64,000 bases of DNA, from contig CP047880.1 of the NCBI GenBank assembly GCA_009911715.1, positions 1,426,001 through 1,490,000 on the forward strand. The letters run 5' to 3'. Shown in pieces: positions 16,521 through 25,658 of the stretch. The DNA is from Methanomassiliicoccaceae archaeon DOK (lineage in GTDB: Archaea > Thermoplasmatota > Thermoplasmata > Methanomassiliicoccales > Methanomethylophilaceae). The notes under the pieces are model-generated. The model searched no databases and was not told the DNA's origin. It saw only the letters and a program-made list of their open reading frames with translations. Position 1 is the stretch's first letter, and every line of letters begins with the position of its first letter. The position numbers and the translations under genes are program-made.

Positions 16521-17804
16521 ATGGAACCAATCACGATCGCATACATCGCCATCATCGCGGTGCTCCTCGTGTGCTCCGCGTTCTTCTCGATGTCGGAGAC
16601 GGCCTTCACCAGCGCCAACCAGGTGAGGCTCAAGAAGATGGCGAAGGACGGGGACAAGAGGGCGGAGAAGGCCCTCGGGATCCTCGAGGACTACGACAAG
16701 TTCCTCACCACGATCCTCATCGGAAACAACCTCGTCAACATCGGAGCGAGTTCCCTGGCCACCACGACCATAGCGATCATCCTTGTGTGGATGAACGACT
16801 CCTCGGTCTCACTGGTGTCCACCGTGGTCATGACGATCATCGTGCTGATATGCGGTGAGATCACCCCCAAGACCCTCGCGAAGAGGAACCCCGAGAAGTA
16901 CGCCCTCAAGGTGTGCGGGGTCGTCAGCGCTGTCGAGAAGCTGTTCTCCCCGGTCTCATGGCTGTTCACGAAGTTCACCAACGCCATCGGCAACAGGGTG
17001 GGCGCGTCCGAGGCCACGATGACCGAGGACGAGCTCGAGGTCATGATCGACGACATCGAGGAGGACGGCGTCCTGGAGGAGAGCGAGAGCAGGCTCATCA
17101 AGTCCGCCATCAGGTTCGACGACACCCAGGTGGGCGAGGTCTTCGTCCCCAGGGTCGACATCGTGGGGATCGACGCCGGCGCCTCCAACGACGAGCTCCG
17201 CGTCAGGTTCAACTCCACCGGCTTCTCGAGGATCCCGGTCTACGACGGCAGCATAGACAACATCATCGGAGTGGTCTACTCCAAGGACTTCTTCTCCGCC
17301 CTGTTCGGCACCGAGCCGTTCACGATCAGGAGCATCATGAAGCCCATGAAGTACGTCCCCGAGACCATGAGCATCGCCGACATACTCAGCGACTTCCAGA
17401 AGTCCAAGGTCCACATGGCCGTGGTGCTTGACTCCTACGGGGGCACGATGGGCATCGTCACCCTGGAGGACATCCTGGAGGAGCTCGTCGGCGACATATG
17501 GGACGAGAGCGACGTCATCCAGCTTGACGTGACCCCGATCGGGGAGAACAGATACAAGGTGAAGGGGGACGCGAACATCTTCGACACCATGGAGAAGCTG
17601 GGCGTCGAGTTCGACCCCGGAGAGTACGACGACTACTCCGTGACCGGCTACGTGTTCTACAGGCTCGACCGCTCACCCCTCAGGGGCGACACGGTCGACG
17701 TGGGGAACGTCAGGATTAAGGTGACCGCCGTGAAGGGACGCAGGGCCACCGAGTGCGAGTTCGAGGTCCTCCCTCAGGAGGAGTCCCCGGAACCCGACGA
17801 ATGA
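16521..17804 (+). CDS. CNNM/CorC-family membrane protein (DUF21, CBS pair, CorC_HlyC)
   Basis: 427 residues. The N-terminal DUF21 membrane domain has three to four helices and the motif FFSMSETAFTSANQVRLKKMA. It is followed by two CBS domains (about 200-320) and a C-terminal CorC_HlyC domain (GENRYKVKGDANIFDTMEKLG). This is the full architecture of the CNNM/CorB magnesium-transport family. Substrate (magnesium or other cation) is inferred. The 3' end overlaps the convergent exosome-type gene by 31 bp. Confidence 0.93.
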   Translation: MEPITIAYIAIIAVLLVCSAFFSMSETAFTSANQVRLKKMAKDGDKRAEKALGILEDYDKFLTTILIGNNLVNIGASSLATTTIAIILVWMNDSSVSLVSTVVMTIIVLICGEITPKTLAKRNPEKYALKVCGVVSAVEKLFSPVSWLFTKFTNAIGNRVGASEATMTEDELEVMIDDIEEDGVLEESESRLIKSAIRFDDTQVGEVFVPRVDIVGIDAGASNDELRVRFNSTGFSRIPVYDGSIDNIIGVVYSKDFFSALFGTEPFTIRSIMKPMKYVPETMSIADILSDFQKSKVHMAVVLDSYGGTMGIVTLEDILEELVGDIWDESDVIQLDVTPIGENRYKVKGDANIFDTMEKLGVEFDPGEYDDYSVTGYVFYRLDRSPLRGDTVDVGNVRIKVTAVKGRRATECEFEVLPQEESPEPDE

Positions 17805-18235
17805 CCTTCCAGACCCGAGAGGAACTCCGTGAGGATCCTCTCGGCAACCTCCTTCCTGGCGGGGTGCGACTGCACCTTGCCGGTTATCGCTATGACATCG
17901 CCGTGATGGGCCACCTCGTACGAGCCCAGGACGGCCTTCTGCTTGTCGAGCCTCATGTAGAACACGCAGTCCTCGTCGACGCGGTTCCCGATGTCCGCGA
18001 CGATCCACTCCCTGATCTCCGGCCCTAGCCTCTCGAACAGGTCCCTGAACTGCCTCTGCTTGGTGAGCCTGGCCTCGAGGATAGTCATGGTGTTGCCGTG
18101 CTCGCTCTCGGTCGGCTCCTCGGAGTACTCGGCGTCGCCGAGCAGCTCCTCCATAACCTCCTCCAGGAGCTCCTTCCTCTCGGTGGCGTAGCAGAACGTC
18201 TGCACCCTGATCCAATGGAACGTTGTGGCCGGCAT
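17774..18235 (-). CDS. Exosome-associated RNA-binding protein (COG1325/DUF54 type)
   Basis: 153 residues beginning ATTFHWIRVQTFCYATERKE, the characteristic start of the archaeal RNA-binding family predicted to associate with the exosome. It has one compact alpha/beta domain and an acidic tail. The stop lies inside the 3' end of the convergent CNNM gene. The upstream membrane-protein gene ends one base before the start codon, so the two are co-transcribed. Confidence 0.75.
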   Translation of the reverse strand: MPATTFHWIRVQTFCYATERKELLEEVMEELLGDAEYSEEPTESEHGNTMTILEARLTKQRQFRDLFERLGPEIREWIVADIGNRVDEDCVFYMRLDKQKAVLGSYEVAHHGDVIAITGKVQSHPARKEVAERILTEFLSGLEGHSSGSGDSS

Positions 18236-18236
18236 G

Positions 18237-18761
18237 TCACTCGGCCTCCTGCTGAACGTCGCCGGATCCCTGGGCATCCTCCGCGGGCTCCTCGTCCGGC
18301 GCCCTGGGGATGAGCCCGAAGACCCTCTCGGGTTCGGACGTGGACACGACCACCACCCTCTTCCCCATGAGCTTCATGGCGACACCCTCGTCGTCCCCCA
18401 CGCGGGAGAAGGACCTGTGCTTGACACCCTTCAGGTTCCAGTTGCCGTAGTTCCTGATCTCGGTCAGGTCGCCCTGGCGGACGTCTATGACCTCTTCTCC
18501 CCTCACCACGGTCTTTCTGAACACGTAGGTGATCTCCACCCTGTCCTCGTAGACCTCGAGGTCCAGCCTCAGGACGAGAAGGACCACGATTATTATCACG
18601 AATATGATGGCCGACGCCGGGATCGTCCAGGATGGCATCTGGGTGTCCAGGACGTACTGTGAGAACACCATGAAGGCGAGGGTTGCGATGAGGACGGCCG
18701 CCGCGAGATACGCGAGGTTCCTCGGCAGTATCGGGCGGGACTCCCTGTAGAGAGGTTCCAT
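18237..18761 (-). CDS. Two-helix membrane protein with PH-like domain
   Basis: 174 residues. Two adjacent membrane helices (roughly residues 12-35 and 45-65) are followed by a soluble beta-rich segment (VYEDRVEITYVFRKTVVRGEEVIDV) that resembles bacterial PH (PF03703-type) domains, and an acidic tail. The start could be MEPLY at 18761 or MFVGG five codons earlier; neither has a perfect ribosome binding site. It is divergent from tRNA-Ile and precedes the exosome-type gene with a one-base gap. Confidence 0.65.
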   Translation of the reverse strand: MEPLYRESRPILPRNLAYLAAAVLIATLAFMVFSQYVLDTQMPSWTIPASAIIFVIIIVVLLVLRLDLEVYEDRVEITYVFRKTVVRGEEVIDVRQGDLTEIRNYGNWNLKGVKHRSFSRVGDDEGVAMKLMGKRVVVVSTSEPERVFGLIPRAPDEEPAEDAQGSGDVQQEAE

Positions 18762-18828
18762 GCCTCCGACGAACATCCTGTGGATAGATAAAACGAGATG
18801 CTGGACTGGTTTCCGACATATGCAAAGA

Positions 18829-18836
18829 TTTATATT
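18829..18836 (+). promoter_or_regulatory. TATA box of tRNA-Ile
   Basis: TTTATATT ends 25 bp upstream of the first base of the mature tRNA, the expected distance for an archaeal tRNA promoter. Confidence 0.6.
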
Positions 18837-18861
18837 CCACCTGTCTATCATGGGGTTTGCT

Positions 18862-18939
18862 GGTCCCATAGCTTAGTTTGGCTTGAGCGTTCGGCTGATA
18901 ACCGGAAGGTCATGCGTTCAAATCGCATTGGGACCACCA
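18862..18939 (+). tRNA. tRNA-Ile (anticodon GAT), CCA encoded
   Basis: A complete cloverleaf can be drawn. The acceptor stem GGTCCCA (18862-18868) pairs with TGGGACC (18929-18935), with A as discriminator, followed by an encoded CCA. The D arm is GCTT...GAGC. The anticodon stem TTCGG/CCGGA closes the loop CTGATAA, with GAT at 18897-18899. The T arm ATGCG-TTCAAAT-CGCAT is perfect. There is no intron. Confidence 0.96.
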
Positions 18940-19107
18940 CTCTCTTCTTTCATCGATTCTCTTCGTCACAGTCCCTGTTGTTCGACACCGTCTCCCGTTC
19001 CGAGAGCATCTTTTGCATCCAATCGATATCGCATCGTGAATTGTCCCGCGGCGTCGCGCAGAGCATGAGAATGTAAGCGGGGGCGGAGCCCCCTGAACGG
19101 TTTTGGA

Positions 19108-19611
19108 TCAGTCATCCGTCTCGGGGAGCTTCAGCCCTCCGAGGCACTGGCAGAGGCAGGTCAGCATGGGGTCGTCCTCGAGGTACTTCTCGAAGTCCGG
19201 GTTCCACATCTCGATGCCGAAGACCCTGCCCTGGTAGATGGCGTAGAAGTACAGCAGCGCGGGGGCGGAGAAGTCGGTCTCGTCCACCTCGTCGTTCCAG
19301 TCATCGAACGCCTGGTTGACCGCGTCGGCCACGTCGGGCTCCATCCCCTCGGTGACGTCGTCGTCCATGGGGTAGACGTAGGCGTCGGTCTCGTCCAGAT
19401 AGTCGTACTCGTAGAACAGGGAGTCGATCCCGTGGGTCTTCATGAACTCGGCCATGTACTCGGGCGTGTTGTCCCCGAGGATGGCGAAGGCCTCGTCGGG
19501 AGCCAGGAAGTCCGTTACCTCGGTCAGCTTGAAACCGTTAGCCTGGGCGAAGTCGGCGACCTCGTCCTCGTCCATGATCGGAGTGTATCCGGCGTAGTCC
19601 TCATCAGACAT
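19108..19611 (-). CDS. Acidic protein of unknown function
   Basis: 167 residues, very rich in Asp and Glu, with a CLCQC motif near the C-terminus. The aromatic/acidic pattern (YEYDYLDETDAYVYPMDDD) does not match a family I recognise. No signal peptide or membrane segment is seen. It is the last gene of a minus-strand group behind the formate/nitrite-type transporter, separated by about 100 bp. Confidence 0.65.
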   Translation of the reverse strand: MSDEDYAGYTPIMDEDEVADFAQANGFKLTEVTDFLAPDEAFAILGDNTPEYMAEFMKTHGIDSLFYEYDYLDETDAYVYPMDDDVTEGMEPDVADAVNQAFDDWNDEVDETDFSAPALLYFYAIYQGRVFGIEMWNPDFEKYLEDDPMLTCLCQCLGGLKLPETDD

Positions 19612-19714
19612 GATGGAGGGAACGACGGCGCCCTAGATAAGGTGTGCGCGGGGACACACCGACGATATGGGATGGAGGGGTTTGGAAGGGTGCGGGGACG
19701 ACCCCGCTTGGGAA

Positions 19715-20341
19715 TCACTGTGCCTTCGGCGCCTCCGGCTCCGGGTCGTACATGTACTTCCTGCAGAACGGGATGATCATGCCTCCGATTCCGTTGCCGA
19801 CGATCACCAGGAGTATGAACACCAGCGCGTCCAGGGTGAAGACGCCGGCGGAGCAGAAGTAGAACATGTCCGCGATGGAGTGCTCGAACCCGGCCAGGAT
19901 GAACACGGGCACGCAGAACAGCAGCGCGAGGAAGCTGTTCCTCTGCTTGAAGAAGTCCACCGCGATGAACATCAGGACACCGCAGAAGACCCCGCGGAAC
20001 AGCACCGAGTACCATTCCAGAGCCAGCTTGTTGTCGACCAGCGTCGTCGCCACGTCGTAGGGCATCATCAGCCCGGTGATCAGGCACCCGACGAAGTTCC
20101 CGACGATTATGACTGGCATGTACCAGAGGAACGAGGGCGGGTTCTCGACTATGTACCCGACCTTCCCCGTGTACAGGTCCAGCTTGAACGCGACGACCGT
20201 CATGAGGCCGATGGCGAAGAGAACCGCCCCGACCCACTTCACATCGTTGTAGCATCCCAGGAAGACGCAGCACCCGATGGAGATCATCATCCCCGCCAGG
20301 ATAGCCCTGACGAAGCTCCTACCGTACTTCTTAGCATCCAT
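19715..20341 (-). CDS. Formate/nitrite transporter (FNT) family channel
   Basis: Integral membrane protein of 208 residues with about six helices. The family signature GFEHSIADM is present, with the central His of the FNT pore, and so is the repeated GNFVG/GNGIGG pattern that marks the two halves. It is shorter than typical FNT proteins (250-280), mainly at the N-terminus and loops. Formate, nitrite, hydrosulfide and acetate are all possible substrates. It follows the acetyltransferase gene by 4 bp. Confidence 0.82.
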   Translation of the reverse strand: MDAKKYGRSFVRAILAGMMISIGCCVFLGCYNDVKWVGAVLFAIGLMTVVAFKLDLYTGKVGYIVENPPSFLWYMPVIIVGNFVGCLITGLMMPYDVATTLVDNKLALEWYSVLFRGVFCGVLMFIAVDFFKQRNSFLALLFCVPVFILAGFEHSIADMFYFCSAGVFTLDALVFILLVIVGNGIGGMIIPFCRKYMYDPEPEAPKAQ

Positions 20342-20345
20342 CCGA

Positions 20346-20831
20346 TCACAGCTCGTGGTAGAACAGGATGATCGTGTGGTACTCGCCGTCGGAGGCCCTG
20401 AACCCGCCCGGGATCATACCCAGGCGCCTGAAGCCCTCCTTCTCGTACAGGTGAATGGCGGAGGCGTTCTCCTGCACCACGGCGTTGAACTGCATGACCC
20501 TGAATCCGAGCGACTTCGCCACGGACAGGGAGTCCCGCACCAGCATCGAGCCTATGCCCTTGTTGCCCATCCCCCTGGCGACGCAGTAGGATGCGTTGCA
20601 GATGTGCCCGCACCTCCCCACGTTGTTGGGGTGGAGGATGTACAGCCCCACGACCCTGCCGTCGAGCACCGCGACACCGCAGTGCGACTGCGACCCGAAG
20701 AAACCCTCCGCCTCCTCGGGCGTCAGCGGCTCCTCCTGTGGGAAGGCCATACCGCCCTCGACAACGGCGTTCCATATCGCAGCCATCTCGGGCAAATCGC
20801 CCGGTCCATAAGCCCTTACCGCGACATCCAT
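20346..20831 (-). CDS. GNAT-family N-acetyltransferase
   Basis: 161 residues with a complete GNAT fold: acetyl-CoA motif ARGMGNKGIGSMLVRDSL near residue 90 and motif B NASAIHLYEKEGFRRLG. The acceptor is unknown. It lies between the BASS transporter gene (30 bp upstream) and the FNT gene (4 bp downstream), so the three are probably one transcript. Confidence 0.85.
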   Translation of the reverse strand: MDVAVRAYGPGDLPEMAAIWNAVVEGGMAFPQEEPLTPEEAEGFFGSQSHCGVAVLDGRVVGLYILHPNNVGRCGHICNASYCVARGMGNKGIGSMLVRDSLSVAKSLGFRVMQFNAVVQENASAIHLYEKEGFRRLGMIPGGFRASDGEYHTIILFYHEL

Positions 20832-20861
20832 GACGTGTGCATCGGGTCATCCGTTCTTAAG

Positions 20862-21860
20862 TCATGCTGGTCCGTCCCCGGGGCGGTCCATGGCGGACGC
20901 CGCCTCCCTGGCCAGCTCCCTCTCCATCCTCCTGCGGTTGAAGAGGACGGAGTCCATGAAGATGACCCAGCATATCTCCACGACTATGGACGTGGCTATG
21001 GCAACCATGGCGTAGGCCGCGAGGGGACCCAGCGTGGCGGCGCACAGGGCTATGGCTATGCCCTTGTTCTTGTACGACGCCATCAGGATGTCCGCCACCC
21101 TCTGGCCCCACGGCAGGCCGGCCCTCTTCTCCGTGACCTCTATCGCGCTGCCGAGGCCGAAGGACCTCAGGGCCGCTATGACGGCGAACGCGGCGAGGAT
21201 CGCCGGCGTGGACGAGGAGAAGTTGGTGGACCCGACGGAGAGCCAGACGAGCACGAAAATGCAGCAGTTCATGAAGATCGCCATGAAGTCCCTGCTGAGC
21301 TGGAACCTGGTCAGGAGCCTCGACACGACCAGCGGGATGCCGATGATCTCCACGACGGCGAGGACCACCTGCGTGATGTCGACCTCCTCCCCCAGTGCCA
21401 GCCATACGACGAACGGCACCCAGACGAGGGACGCCACGTAGACGTATATCGTTCCCCTGGCGGCGTGCTCCATGTCTCCCCTGAGGATGTAGGAAAGCGG
21501 GGCGACGGATGCCGCGAAGGGCGTAGCTGCGATGAACACGAGGCCGGCGGCCTCCCTCCCGAACTCGGTGTCCCTGAGGAGGAAGTACCCTGCGAGCGGG
21601 ATCAGCGACGACAGCACCAGACCCATGAAGACGGCCCTGAGGACGGATCTCCAATGGGCCACCGGGCTCAGGTTGGAGAACGTGTACCTGGACAGGGACA
21701 GTGTCATCATCACGGCAAGGAGAAGCACGGTCAGGTTCGACCTGACGTCCGTGGTCAGCGTCTGCGACGGGAACACGCCCACCACGTTCGTGAGCAGGGC
21801 GATGATAAGCGCCATGGACATCATGAAAGCGCTGCTCTTCAACAGGTCCTTCGGTGTCAT
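20862..21860 (-). CDS. Bile acid:sodium symporter/ACR3-superfamily transporter
   Basis: Membrane protein of 332 residues with about ten hydrophobic helices. Features of the BASS/ACR3 fold include AATPFAASVAPLSYILRGD in the first half and SYKNKGIAIALCAATLGP in the second, corresponding to the two crossover regions. The substrate may be an organic anion or arsenite; it cannot be decided here. ATG at 21860 is used; a GTG two codons upstream is the alternative. It is the first gene of the group continuing into the GNAT and FNT genes. Confidence 0.78.
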   Translation of the reverse strand: MTPKDLLKSSAFMMSMALIIALLTNVVGVFPSQTLTTDVRSNLTVLLLAVMMTLSLSRYTFSNLSPVAHWRSVLRAVFMGLVLSSLIPLAGYFLLRDTEFGREAAGLVFIAATPFAASVAPLSYILRGDMEHAARGTIYVYVASLVWVPFVVWLALGEEVDITQVVLAVVEIIGIPLVVSRLLTRFQLSRDFMAIFMNCCIFVLVWLSVGSTNFSSSTPAILAAFAVIAALRSFGLGSAIEVTEKRAGLPWGQRVADILMASYKNKGIAIALCAATLGPLAAYAMVAIATSIVVEICWVIFMDSVLFNRRRMERELAREAASAMDRPGDGPA

Positions 21861-22072
21861 CCCCACCCCGGAACCGTTACGTGTTCATAACAGTCGCCCC
21901 CGCGGGAGCGTCGACCGACATCGGCGGCGAATGTCCATAACGGGGTGTCAACGCGCCTGAAAGCTGGAAATAGGCGGTATCGGCTATAAAATTCCTTAGG
22001 GTCACCCATCCAACTCTGCGCTGTATGAAATACTCAGTCGCCCTCTTTAAAATAAGTAAGAGGCGAGGGAGA

Positions 22073-24340
22073 ATGGAGGCGAGGATAAAGAGAAGGTCGG
22101 GCTCCTGCGGGTTCGACCCTCCGGATTCTTTCCCGGGGGACGTGATACGTTACCACGGGGTCCCGCCCGAGCACCCATCCCACGCCGTGCCCCCCGAGGG
22201 GCCGCTGTTCCACGCGACCATGGACGGCGAGATCCTGCAGAGCTACCTGACCTGGAGGGCAGAGGTCTCGGAGCACGGCGAGGCGGCCCCGCACTAGCCC
22301 TTCGTATGGCTGAGGATCTGCGAGCTGATCAACGACCCGCTAACCGAGTGGGAGGACGCCCTCTCGGAGGTCCTGTGGATGAACGGCCGCTTCTCCGACT
22401 CGTACACGCTGTCCGTGCTCACGGCCAGCGCCGCCAAGGACATCTGCCTCCTGATGAGGCGCAGATGGCCCGAGCAGGTCCTGTGGACCGGAGGGTACCT
22501 CAGGGACGCGTCCCTGGCCGAGGCGCTGCTGAGCGACCCTGTGCCGAGGATCCCCTTCGGGGTCATCTCCAGGGCCTGCGGGATGGACTGCCTGAAGAAC
22601 GTGGAGGACCGCGACGCGTTCTCCGAGACCTTCTCCAAGTGCCTCGGGTACATCGTCGCCATGGAGAGGACGGAGGACCCCCACCTGTTCGGAGGGGAGT
22701 GCTTCACGGACAGGAAGGTCCTGCTCTTCGACGGGTTCGCCTACTACGGGGACCCGGAGTACGCCTCGGCGAAGGTGCTGAGGCGCGACGGGCCCGGGCG
22801 CTGGGGTGACATCCTCCGCGGCCTGGCCGCCACCGTGTACTCGGCGGTCCACTGGGACCACGACGACATCCCCTGGAGGGAGGCCCTGCTGCTGACCGAC
22901 GCCCAGGCCGAGAGGGTCAGGCTCGCCATGGAGGACGAGTCCTCCGGCGACGGGGAGAGCCTCGTCCGCAGGGACCCCGCCGAGTGGGGGCCCGCGGTCC
23001 AGGAGGACGGGGACTACCCGCTGAACCCGATCGTGTTCGAGGACATGAGGGCGAAGATGTCCCACCCCCGCAAGGACTCGCTGAGGGCTTCCATAAGGAT
23101 CCACAGGGGCCAGTCCGGGCGCAGGGACGTCCCGTACGTCCCGTCCGACCACTGGTGCGCCAGCTACGACGAGATGACCCACGAGCAGCTCGAGTACTAC
23201 CTCTCATGGAGGGCGGACGCGCTCAACGGGGTCTACAGGGACACCGACCGCGGGTACCTCTGGCTGTTCCTGTGCGAGGCCGTGGACTCCGAGAGCGACC
23301 CCAACCGCCGGCTCTCGGTGCTCAACGGCGTCCTCAGGGCCTACGGCGGGTCATCCGACTCCATCAAGGGGCTCATCACGAGGACCGCCCAGGACTACGC
23401 CATAGCCACGGGCCAGGACCCGCCGTGGGACGGCTCCGAGAGGGACCAGCTCCTCCTGCTCTGGGTGAAGCTGGACATCGTCCCCATCGGGCGCATCCCC
23501 GTGGAGATGGCCCTGCCCTACGCCGACCCCTCCGTGACGTCGTACATGAAGAACCCGTCGGACTACGACGCCGCGTTCAACATCGCCCTCAAGGCGCTGT
23601 CTTCCAACATCTACGACAGGACCGGCAAGAGCCTGGCCGAATGCATGACCGGGAGGACCAAGACGGTGTACAGGAAGCTGTTCCCCGGACTGTCATCCGA
23701 CTGGGGCAGCTGCAGCATGACGATCTGCGACATCAGGCCGACCAACGGCGGCGGGAGGATCCTCACCGCGGCCCTCAAGGCTGCCATCAGGGCGGTCAAC
23801 GTGCCGCAGGGCCTGAGGGCCCCGAGGCGCCCGACCGGCCTGATCAGGGAGAGGTGCCTCCTCATAATGGAGTCCGAGCTCATGGCGTGGACCGAGAGGC
23901 AGGAGCGCGCCAGGAGGGTCGAGAGGATCAGGAGGGAGGCCGCCTCCATAGTGCTGGACAGGGCGCTGGTAACCGACGCCGAGACGGACCTGGCGGCGGT
24001 GAGGGACATGATGGGCACGGAGGACGAGGAGCCCCCCGAGCCCGAGCACGCGTCCGAGGTGCCCCCGGCACCCGCGGAGGCCACAGAGACCACACCCTGG
24101 GACGACCTGGGGAACAGCCTCGACGAGGGCCAGAGGGGATACCTGGCGGCATCCCTGGACGGCCGCGGCGAGGAGTTCGCGAGGGACGCGGGAACGACCG
24201 CCGTCCGCTTCGAGGACGGCATAAACGCGGTCGCCATGGACACCGTGGGCGACCAGATAATCGAGGACGGGAACGTGTTCGACGAATACGCCGACGACGT
24301 CCGCCGCATACTCGCGGCGCATCCCGTCGAGATCGGATGA
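22073..24340 (+). CDS. TerB_N/TerB_C protein interrupted by one in-frame TAG (possible pyrrolysine readthrough)
   Basis: One continuous frame except for a TAG at 22295-22297 (residue 75); with readthrough it encodes 755 residues. The sequence before the TAG (LQSYLTWRAEVSEHGEA) and after it (PFVWLRICELINDPL) together make a TerB_N-type block. A second such block later in the same protein (YYLSWRADALNGV, then GYLWLFLCEAV) is uninterrupted, and Arg stands where the TAG would align. The C-terminal 110 residues are TerB_C-like (GRGEEFARDAGTTAVRFEDG, INAVAMDTVGDQIIEDGN). It is followed by a DUF2791-type ATPase and a helicase in one operon. The start could also be 22025. Without readthrough the product is 74 residues. 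Either a pyrrolysine or other amber-decoded gene, or a recent nonsense mutation. Confidence 0.72.
22295..22297 (+). other. In-frame amber codon in the TerB gene
   Basis: TAG between a His codon (CAC) and a Pro codon (CCC) inside a conserved TerB_N block. The frame stays open for 681 codons after it. No other stop interrupts the gene. Confidence 0.9.
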
Positions 24341-24368
24341 GAGATACCGAGAGAGTAAGGAGAGATTG

Positions 24369-25658
24369 ATGACAGAGATACCCAGGAGGACGCTCGTGAC
24401 CATGATAAACGCGCTGTCCTCCGGTGTGGTCCCCCGCAGGGGACTGGAATACATAGCCGTCGGGAGGAGGAGGGAGACCGAGACCTTCGTGAACGACCTG
24501 GAGGACACCGCCGAGGGCGGCGGGGCGTTCAGGTTCATATCCGGGAAGTTCGGGAACGGCAAGAGCTTCATGATTCAGATGGTCCGCAACTACGCCATGG
24601 ACCGGGGGTTCGTCGTCATGGACGCGGACCTGGCGATAAACCGCAGGCTCACCGGCAGCAAGAAGGAGGGCCTCAACACCTACAGGGAGCTTGTCCGCAA
24701 CATGGCGGTCAAGTCCCGTCCCGACGGAGGGGCGCTGGAGCTCGTCCTCCAGAGGTGGATCGACGAGGTCCGCCAGAGGATGTCCGCCGAGAGGAACCTG
24801 CCGCTGAAGGACATCCCGGCGGGGGACGTGGCAGAGAGGCTCGCCAGGGAGACCTCCGCCATGAGCGGCCTGACATACTACCAGGACTTCGCGGCCGTGG
24901 TCTCCGCATACTGGCGCGACGTCTCCTCCGGCAGGGAGGACATGCCCTCGCTGCGCTGGCTCAAGGGGGAGTACGAGCTGAGGTCGGACGTCCGCAGGGA
25001 CCTCGGCATCACGAACATGGTGAACGACACCAACTGGTACGACTTCATCAAGATCTGGGCGGAGTTCGCCCATCGCATAGGATACAAGGGGCTGGTCGTC
25101 TTCATCGACGAGGGCGTGGTCCTGTACAAGATCCAGAACAGGGTGGCGCGCAGCAACAACTACGAGAGGCTGCTGTCCATGTTCAACGACATAATGCAGG
25201 GGAAGTCCTCGCACCTCTCGGTGTACGTGTGCGGGACCCCCGAGTTCATCGAGGACCCCGACAGGGGGCTCTACAGCTACGAGGCGCTGAGGTCCAGGCT
25301 GGTGGCCGGCAGGTTCGAGAACGGCTACGACAACTACCTCGGCCCGGTGATCAACCTCAGGCCGCTGACCAACGAGGAGGTCTTCGTCCTCCTCAGGACG
25401 CTGCGCGGGATGCACGAGCAGCGCTACGGCTACAGGTCGGAGATCGACGACGCCATGCTGGAGACGTACCTGAAGACGGTGACCTGCGCCATAGGCCAGG
25501 GCATGGTCACCCCGAGGGAGATCACCAGGGACTTCATCAGCCTGCTGGACACCATGCACCAGAACCCCGACGTGACCTTCTCCCAGCTGGTGGAGAACAG
25601 GACGGTGTCGCCGGACCGCGACCCGGACGACGACCTCATCGAGGACCTGGAGGTATGA
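24369..25658 (+). CDS. DUF2791-type (BrxD-like) P-loop ATPase
   Basis: 429 residues. A P-loop GKFGNGKS lies at residues 59-66, and a Walker B-like LVVFIDEG near residue 243. The start region (PRRTLVTMINALSSGVVPRRGLEYIAVGR) matches the DUF2791/BrxD group of ATPases, found with Lhr-like helicases in type 2 BREX loci. The ATG at 24369 is preceded by AAGGAGAG. It is 28 bp downstream of the TerB gene and overlaps the helicase start (ATGA), so the three genes form a single operon. Predicted role: ATP-dependent control of the helicase, or substrate recognition in defence. This is inference. Confidence 0.8.
   Translation: MTEIPRRTLVTMINALSSGVVPRRGLEYIAVGRRRETETFVNDLEDTAEGGGAFRFISGKFGNGKSFMIQMVRNYAMDRGFVVMDADLAINRRLTGSKKEGLNTYRELVRNMAVKSRPDGGALELVLQRWIDEVRQRMSAERNLPLKDIPAGDVAERLARETSAMSGLTYYQDFAAVVSAYWRDVSSGREDMPSLRWLKGEYELRSDVRRDLGITNMVNDTNWYDFIKIWAEFAHRIGYKGLVVFIDEGVVLYKIQNRVARSNNYERLLSMFNDIMQGKSSHLSVYVCGTPEFIEDPDRGLYSYEALRSRLVAGRFENGYDNYLGPVINLRPLTNEEVFVLLRTLRGMHEQRYGYRSEIDDAMLETYLKTVTCAIGQGMVTPREITRDFISLLDTMHQNPDVTFSQLVENRTVSPDRDPDDDLIEDLEV

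Noticed and set aside
24755-25654. Open frame of 300 codons running into the helicase gene
   Set aside because: It is another frame of the DUF2791 ATPase gene; the helicase family starts at 25655, where the start codon overlaps the ATPase stop.
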